A stretch of DNA of 64,000 nt, taken from assembly GCA_046349875.1 (NCBI GenBank), contig JAXMBN010000012.1, positions 62,001 through 126,000 on the forward strand, in the 5' to 3' direction. Each line of letters begins with the position of its first letter. The first letter of the stretch is position 1. A program made the position numbers and the translations under genes. The notes below the pieces were generated by a model. The model saw only the letters and a list, made by a program, of their open reading frames with translations. It searched no databases and had not been told where the DNA came from. This DNA comes from JAXMBN01 sp046349875. Its GTDB lineage: Bacteria > Planctomycetota > Planctomycetia > Pirellulales > Pirellulaceae. Shown piece after piece: positions 58,733 to 64,000 of this stretch.

Positions 58733-60217
58733 ATGGAATCGGCGTCTCCTCCAACCCCTTCGGCATCGAAATGGGTTCTTGGTCTCATTGCACCTATCTT
58801 CATCGTCAGCGTTGGTGTCTGGGCTATCTACGCAATGGGGGCCAGCAAAGCCAAACTTGCAGAGGATTCCGATCAGCAAAACGCGGGACTCGGCAGCTAC
58901 TCGATCGTTTCGGTTGCCCCATCGTTGAAGTTTCATGAGAGCGTTTCGTTGGATGTAGAGGCCTCAGGAGTCGTCGTTCCTTTTCGCCAAATCACCGTAG
59001 CCGCCGAAGTCGCTGGTCGGATCAAGAACAAGAGCGACAATTGCCAACTTGGTCGATTTGTTCAAGCCGGCGAGGTTCTCTTCGAAATCGATCCCACCGA
59101 TTTTCAATGGGAAGTGGAACGATTGACGGCTCTTCGCGAATCTGAATACGCTCAGCAAAATGAACTCGATCAAGAAGTTTCCAACGCGCAGCGGGCACTG
59201 AAATTAGCAGAACAAGAGGTCGCTCTTCAGCAACAGGAACTTTCGAGAATTGAAAACCTTCCCAAAGGCTTTGCCAGTGCCACGGAACTCGATCAAGCCA
59301 GACGCGCCCTTCTCAGCAGTACCAATCAACGCTTGACTATTCAAAATCAATTGGACCTTCTATCGACGCGTCGCACGCGGGTGGTCCTCGCGGAACGTTT
59401 GGCCTCCACACAGCTTTCGCAGGCCAAAACCAATTTGTCGCGAACCGTTATCAAGGCTCCCATCGCAGGTGTCATCGTGAGCGAATCCGTTGAAACCGAT
59501 TCGTTTATTCAAAAAGGTGCAACTCTCTGTGCGATCGAAGATACCAAACGCGTGGAAGTTGCGTGTAGTTTGCGCCCCGATCAATTGACATGGATCTTGG
59601 ATCAAGAAAACGTAACCCAAAACGGCGACCAGGCTTCGACCTATCAACTTCCGAAAACGCCCGTTACCGTTTCCTATCAAGTCGCAGGACGCGAAGAAAT
59701 TCGCTTCGAGTGGGATGGGCATTTAAGCCGCTATGAAGGAATTGGACTCGACCCTCAAAGTCGAACCATTCCCGTTCGTATCACGGTCGAGAACCCGCAG
59801 GCATTTCGTAAAACGGGGCCAGGGTCGGACCGAGCTGCAGGAGCCTTGCATGCTCTCGTCCGTGGTATGTTTGTCAATTGCACGATCAAGACCAATCCCA
59901 AGCGCGAGTTTACACTCATTCCTAAACTGGCTTTGCAACCGGGCAATCAAGTTTGGTTCTTCGAACCCGAGGGATCGGGAGATGCAACCGTGGAAAGTGG
60001 TTCCGCCAAGGATGTGCATTGGAAACGCGGTCGCTTAAAAATTGTCAAAGGGATCAAAGCCGTTCGACTCTATCGCGATCCGCAAACTCCGGATCAAGAA
60101 TACTGGATTGTGGAACAGCGCCCTGAGTTTGTTGCAAACACGCTTTGCGTTACCTCGCCACTCTCATCGATCATCGGTGATGGCTCCGACAAAATTCGAT
60201 TCCAGGAAGGGAAGTAA
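58733..60217 (+). CDS. RND efflux periplasmic adaptor (HlyD/AcrA-like)
   Basis: 494 residues. One N-terminal helix (~14-36), lipoyl halves (VEASGVVVPFRQITVAAEVA and RTVIKAPIAGVIVS), a helical hairpin (~120-225) with heptad-like Gln/Leu/Glu, and C-terminal barrel domains. It ends 2 nt before the pump gene, whose ribosome site AGGGAAG is in its last codons. No lipobox, so it is anchored by the helix. It links the RND pump to an outer-membrane channel, which is not encoded next to it. Confidence 0.9.
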   Translation: MESASPPTPSASKWVLGLIAPIFIVSVGVWAIYAMGASKAKLAEDSDQQNAGLGSYSIVSVAPSLKFHESVSLDVEASGVVVPFRQITVAAEVAGRIKNKSDNCQLGRFVQAGEVLFEIDPTDFQWEVERLTALRESEYAQQNELDQEVSNAQRALKLAEQEVALQQQELSRIENLPKGFASATELDQARRALLSSTNQRLTIQNQLDLLSTRRTRVVLAERLASTQLSQAKTNLSRTVIKAPIAGVIVSESVETDSFIQKGATLCAIEDTKRVEVACSLRPDQLTWILDQENVTQNGDQASTYQLPKTPVTVSYQVAGREEIRFEWDGHLSRYEGIGLDPQSRTIPVRITVENPQAFRKTGPGSDRAAGALHALVRGMFVNCTIKTNPKREFTLIPKLALQPGNQVWFFEPEGSGDATVESGSAKDVHWKRGRLKIVKGIKAVRLYRDPQTPDQEYWIVEQRPEFVANTLCVTSPLSSIIGDGSDKIRFQEGK

Positions 60218-60219
60218 GA

Positions 60220-63200
60220 ATGAAGGAAGCCATTCGTTGGGCCGTCAAGAACGGCGCTGGTATCAATGTTGTCGTGGCGACGGTCCTCTTAGCGGGCCTG
60301 GGCTGCTTTTGGATTATGCGTCGCGAAACCTTTCCCGAGTTTCAACTCGAGATCATTCTCGTTTCGGTGCCCTATCCAGGTGCTACACCGGATGAAGTGG
60401 AAAGCGGCATTTGCCAAAAGATCGAGGAGGGAATCCAATCGATTTCTGGTATCAAGAAGGTCACCAGCGTATGTCGCGAAGGAAGCGGCTTTACACTCGC
60501 CGAACTCAACTCAAGCGTCAAAGATCCTCAGCGAGTCCTATCTGAAATTCGCTCAGCGGTCGACCGAATCTCCGTCTTCTTTCCCGAGCGGAGTGAAAAA
60601 TCGACCGTCGAACAAATCACTTTTCGTAGTTCCGCCATTCAAGTTGCGGTGCTTGGTCCAGAACATCTTGCGGCACCTCACGATCGGCGCGAAGCCGAAT
60701 TGCGGTTGCGGGATTATGCCGAATCCATTCGTGAACAATTGTTAGAACTTCCTTCGGTATCCCAAGTTCAAATTCAAAATGCCAAGCCCTATCAAATCGA
60801 TGTCGAAGTCGATGAAAATGCTCTTCGCAAATATGGATTAACGTTGGCTCAGGTCGCACAAACGCTTCGACGCGAAAACATTGAATTGCCCAGCGGCCAG
60901 CTCAAGAGCGAAGGACAAGAAATCTTGCTGCGCGGCAAGAACAAACGCGAACTTGGCGAGGAAATCCAAAAGCTCCCCGTCATCACAAAATCCAACGGGG
61001 TCGTATTGCGTGTCGAGGACATTGGGAAGGTGCAGGATGGGTTCGATGATGTAACGGCGATCACCGAAGTCAATGGCCGCCCCGCCATCAATCTCACGGT
61101 ACAACGGACGAGCGATGAGGATTTGATTCGCATCGCGGATGATGTAAAAAACTTTGTCGCTATGACGCGTCCCCCTGAAGGCTTTGGCTTGGAAACGTGG
61201 GGGGATGAAAGCGTCATCGTGCGCGATCGACTGGAGATGCTTCGGAAGAACGGTATTCAAGGAGCCATCATCGTCTTTCTTCTTTTGGCGATGTTCTTAA
61301 ACTTGCGATTGGCCTTTTGGGTAGCGATGGGAATTCCCATCAGCTTGATGGGGGCTGGCATCGTTTTGCTGTACATGGATCAAACGCTGAACATGTTGAC
61401 GATGTTTGCGTTCTTGATGGCAGTGGGAATCGTGGTCGACGACGGGATCGTTATTGGGGAAAATGTCTACGCCCATCGAAGCATGGGGAAGCCATTTCTA
61501 GATGCGGCCGTAGACGGCGTTTCGCAGGTTTTGCCAAGCGTTTTTTCTAGCATTGCCACCACCATCATTTGCTTCGTTCCACTCTTCTATGTTTCTGGAG
61601 TGATGGGCAAATTCATTTCGGCAATGCCCGCAGCCATTATTGCCATGCTCCTTTTTTCACTTGCAGAGGCGACCTTTGCCCTCCCTGGACATCTCTCGCA
61701 CGAACCTCACAAACCCAAGTCCACTCTCCAAAAGCTTATCTTTGCATTCTCCATTGCATTGCTTCCCTTTGAACGGCTCTTCGATTGGATCTCGATTCGT
61801 GCCAATGCCGTCTTGGATCGAGTCGGTGAAGCAGTCTTCGGAAATCTTCTTCGATTGAGCCTTCGATTCCCTCTGCTCCCCATTTCAGCATTGGTTCTCA
61901 TGGTCTGCCTCGGAGTCGCTGCGGTCCGTTCGGGAATGGTCCCTTTTGTATTCTTTCCCGAGCTCGATGGTACAACCATTATCGGCCAAGTCATCTATCC
62001 CGATGGAACACCCGTCGCCGTCACTAGCGAATCCGCTCGCCGCATGGAGGCCGCGGTGAGGCAACTGAGCGAAGAGATCTATTTGGAGGAATCGCAAAAG
62101 GGCACGAACAAATCTCCTCTTCCGCTCAATGCCAGTTCTCCGAAAGGCCCAGTGGTTCTAACGTCGCTCTCCGTCGGTTCAGCTGCCTCTGGGGCACCTG
62201 GGGCAGGGGACCGAATCTCCGGTTCGCATGTGGGGCAAATCGAAGTAGAACTTCACGATCCTTCACTTCGTAATGTAAGTAGCACGGAACTGATTCGTCG
62301 ATGGCGCGAAGTAGCGGGCGTCTTTCCAGGTGCTGAACGCGTCACATTTAGTTCAGCCAACATGGGCCCCGGTGGCAAAGCACTCGAATTCAAAATCCTC
62401 GGTTCCCGCGAAGACTCCAAGGCTATCGAAGAAGCTGTTGAACTCGCCAAGGCCGAGCTAGCCTCTTACGCAGGCGTTCGCGACATACGCGATGATTCGA
62501 ATCCAGGTAAGTTCGAGTTTCAGTTCAAGATCAAGGAACGAGCGGAAGCGCTCGGGATCTCTGTTTCCGATCTTTCTGAAACCATTCGAAACGCCTATTA
62601 CGGCGCAGAGGTGATGCGATTGCAACGTGGTCGCCATGAAGTCAAGCTCATGGTTCGCTATCCTCAAGATCAACGACGCTCACTGGCCGACTTCCAAGAG
62701 ATTAGGATCCGTGGTGCCGATAAGATCGAGCGCCCCATCACCGAACTCGCCGATATCACGATTACACGAGGGTACTCCGAAATCAATCGCCTCGATCAAC
62801 TTCGATCCATCACCGTCACTGCCGACGTGGACGTCACTCAGGCCAATGCCGCATTAGTGGCCACCAAGCTGCGAGAATCATTCATCCCCAAACTTGCCGA
62901 GAAATATCCTTCGCTTCGAGTTCGCTGGGAAGGTCAACAGCAAGAAACGGCCGAATCCTTCATGAGCCTTGTGATCGGATTCGGGCTAGCCATGCTATCG
63001 ATGTATGCCCTATTGGTCTTCGAGTTCGGTTCGTATCTTCAACCTTTCATTATTCTGATGATCATTCCCTTTTCGATTATCGGAGCGATCTTTGGTCATG
63101 CTTTCATGGGCTTGCCACTCACCCTCTTCAGCATGTTCGGAATGGTGACACTAGCGGGAGTGGTGGTCAATGACTCGATCGTTCTTGTCGATTTTATCAA

Positions 63201-63516
63201 CCAATGCATTCGCGAAGGGATGACGGTCGATGAAGCTCTTGAAACCGCGGGCTCACGTCGCCTTCGCGCCATTTTCTTAACGAGCGTTACGACGATCGCA
63301 GGCTTGGCACCGATCCTTTCCGAAAAGTCACTCCAAGCCCAGGTCGTTATTCCGATGGCAACGAGCCTGGCATTCGGGCTGTTGACTTCTACATCGCTCG
63401 TTTTGATCGTGGTTCCCTTCTTCTACAAGATGTATGCCGTCATAGTATTTGCGGTCAAAGGCACGAAGGTACCTATCGAACGTCCGGCTCCTACTTCGCA
63501 ATTGGCCCATGGCTAA
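60220..63516 (+). CDS. RND family efflux pump (AcrB/HAE-like)
   Basis: 1098 residues, within the normal range for RND pumps. First helix at ~14-32, PYPGATPDEVESGI porter start, a second helix group from ~345, and the proton-relay residues D407 and D408 in VGIVVDDGIVIGENV, at the same numbers as in Escherichia coli AcrB. The second half repeats the plan: porter region from ~580 and helices from ~920 with GVVVNDSIVLVDFIN. A Ser/Gly/Pro-rich stretch (~630-670) in the second porter half is unusual. It exchanges protons for export of drugs, metals or lipids; the sequence does not single out a heavy-metal type. Downstream there is a hairpin. Confidence 0.92.
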   Translation: MKEAIRWAVKNGAGINVVVATVLLAGLGCFWIMRRETFPEFQLEIILVSVPYPGATPDEVESGICQKIEEGIQSISGIKKVTSVCREGSGFTLAELNSSVKDPQRVLSEIRSAVDRISVFFPERSEKSTVEQITFRSSAIQVAVLGPEHLAAPHDRREAELRLRDYAESIREQLLELPSVSQVQIQNAKPYQIDVEVDENALRKYGLTLAQVAQTLRRENIELPSGQLKSEGQEILLRGKNKRELGEEIQKLPVITKSNGVVLRVEDIGKVQDGFDDVTAITEVNGRPAINLTVQRTSDEDLIRIADDVKNFVAMTRPPEGFGLETWGDESVIVRDRLEMLRKNGIQGAIIVFLLLAMFLNLRLAFWVAMGIPISLMGAGIVLLYMDQTLNMLTMFAFLMAVGIVVDDGIVIGENVYAHRSMGKPFLDAAVDGVSQVLPSVFSSIATTIICFVPLFYVSGVMGKFISAMPAAIIAMLLFSLAEATFALPGHLSHEPHKPKSTLQKLIFAFSIALLPFERLFDWISIRANAVLDRVGEAVFGNLLRLSLRFPLLPISALVLMVCLGVAAVRSGMVPFVFFPELDGTTIIGQVIYPDGTPVAVTSESARRMEAAVRQLSEEIYLEESQKGTNKSPLPLNASSPKGPVVLTSLSVGSAASGAPGAGDRISGSHVGQIEVELHDPSLRNVSSTELIRRWREVAGVFPGAERVTFSSANMGPGGKALEFKILGSREDSKAIEEAVELAKAELASYAGVRDIRDDSNPGKFEFQFKIKERAEALGISVSDLSETIRNAYYGAEVMRLQRGRHEVKLMVRYPQDQRRSLADFQEIRIRGADKIERPITELADITITRGYSEINRLDQLRSITVTADVDVTQANAALVATKLRESFIPKLAEKYPSLRVRWEGQQQETAESFMSLVIGFGLAMLSMYALLVFEFGSYLQPFIILMIIPFSIIGAIFGHAFMGLPLTLFSMFGMVTLAGVVVNDSIVLVDFINQCIREGMTVDEALETAGSRRLRAIFLTSVTTIAGLAPILSEKSLQAQVVIPMATSLAFGLLTSTSLVLIVVPFFYKMYAVIVFAVKGTKVPIERPAPTSQLAHG

Positions 63517-63542
63517 CAAAGATTGGCGATACCATCTTTGTT
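63515..63542 (+). terminator. Hairpin at the end of the RND operon
   Basis: AACAAAGAT (63515-63523) and ATCTTTGTT (63534-63542) form a perfect 9-bp stem with a 10-nt loop, starting within the pump stop codon. There is no further T-run, so efficiency is uncertain. Confidence 0.45.
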
Positions 63543-63625
63543 GAAGCCATGGGGATTTAATTGCCTCTGGGGCTCAAGTCCGAATAAAAAGGAAGTCGTT
63601 GCAATGTCGCAACAGCATCGACTGG

Positions 63626-64000
63626 TTAACTTTTGCGAACATCCTCCAACCATTGCATGAACAGTTCGGTGAACGCGGAATTGAATTCACCTCGCTGAAA
63701 GTTTTGCATACTCTGTTGTTCGGTCGCAAACCGATGGAAAAGATGGTCCGACTCAGGCAAAGTCATGCTCTTACCCCACCCCGGTTTGACGCTATTGATG
63801 ATGTCTGCCACCAATTTATGATCGACATCATACGTAACAAAATCGCTGGCACCGCGGACAGCTAATACATGGGTGTTGCATTGCGACCAATAGGACGCCA
63901 TGTTCGTGCTGGCTAATTGACGCCAAAAATCAAGCGTCTTGCCACTAAACATTCCTTGTGGAAGGAGCGCGTCGGTCATCGGTTCCAATTGCGGATGCTT
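63626..64000 (-). CDS. Alpha/beta-hydrolase fold protein (C-terminal part)
   Basis: 125 codons of a minus-strand gene that continues beyond the right edge. The visible part includes HVLAVRGASDFVTY, which fits the acid-residue loop (Asp in ASDF) after beta-strand 7, and LPESDHLFHRF, which fits the catalytic-His region (SDHLF). A helical C-terminus (FMQWLEDV) follows. The nucleophile is outside the window, so substrate and subfamily cannot be given; a peptidase or esterase of the planctomycete exported type is plausible. Confidence 0.72.
   Translation of the reverse strand, partial: KHPQLEPMTDALLPQGMFSGKTLDFWRQLASTNMASYWSQCNTHVLAVRGASDFVTYDVDHKLVADIINSVKPGWGKSMTLPESDHLFHRFATEQQSMQNFQRGEFNSAFTELFMQWLEDVRKS

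Overview
The window looks like a chromosomal segment of a planctomycete, most likely of the Pirellula/Rhodopirellula type. The basis is family content: two pairs of a planctomycete cytochrome protein (PSCyt1/DUF1549/DUF1553) followed by a DUF1501 protein, a Pirellula/Verrucomicrobium-type haem-binding CxxCH protein, and two very long TolC-like lipoproteins with a shared N-terminal motif. No rRNA, tRNA, CRISPR array, transposase or phage gene was seen. Species assignment is inference.

Layout. 1-2900: end of dabB and complete dabA (energy-coupled inorganic carbon uptake). 3217-5836: exported M28 peptidase followed by two coupled small membrane proteins. 5962-8196: copper P-type ATPase. 8255-9984: exported amidohydrolase interrupted by a frameshift. 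10015-15481: membrane M48 peptidase, sialidase-like protein and a glutamyl-endopeptidase-like S9 peptidase. 19892-15493 (minus): ABC exporter operon (ATPase, large FtsX permease, HlyD adaptor) whose first gene begins in a 15-bp minisatellite that carries an ATG in each unit. 25177-19957 (minus): PSCyt1 protein and DUF1501 protein. 26487-25342: SGNH hydrolase.

37144-26572 is an efflux block: two paralogous TolC-like proteins of 939 and 988 residues flank a HlyD adaptor and a MacB-type permease that has no ATPase beside it, with a divergent Sel1-repeat gene in between. 37451-38911 encodes an unrecognised membrane-anchored coiled-coil protein behind a good sigma-70-like promoter and ahead of a strong terminator. 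45444-39040 (minus) is a single reading frame of about 2134 residues joining an AddB-like nuclease to a complete AddA-like helicase-nuclease.

45710-53146 is a second catabolic-type module: haem-binding CxxCH protein, PSCyt1 protein and DUF1501 protein, the first two with single-base frameshifts. Then follow a DUF2721-discoidin-like fusion, a TlpA-like thioredoxin, an MFS transporter, an M24 peptidase, an RND efflux pair (adaptor and AcrB-type pump) and, at the right edge, part of an alpha/beta hydrolase.

Overall the segment is rich in export machinery and secreted hydrolases, as expected for a planctomycete that degrades polymers. The three clear frameshifts all look like loss of one base, so assembly error should be excluded before calling pseudogenes.
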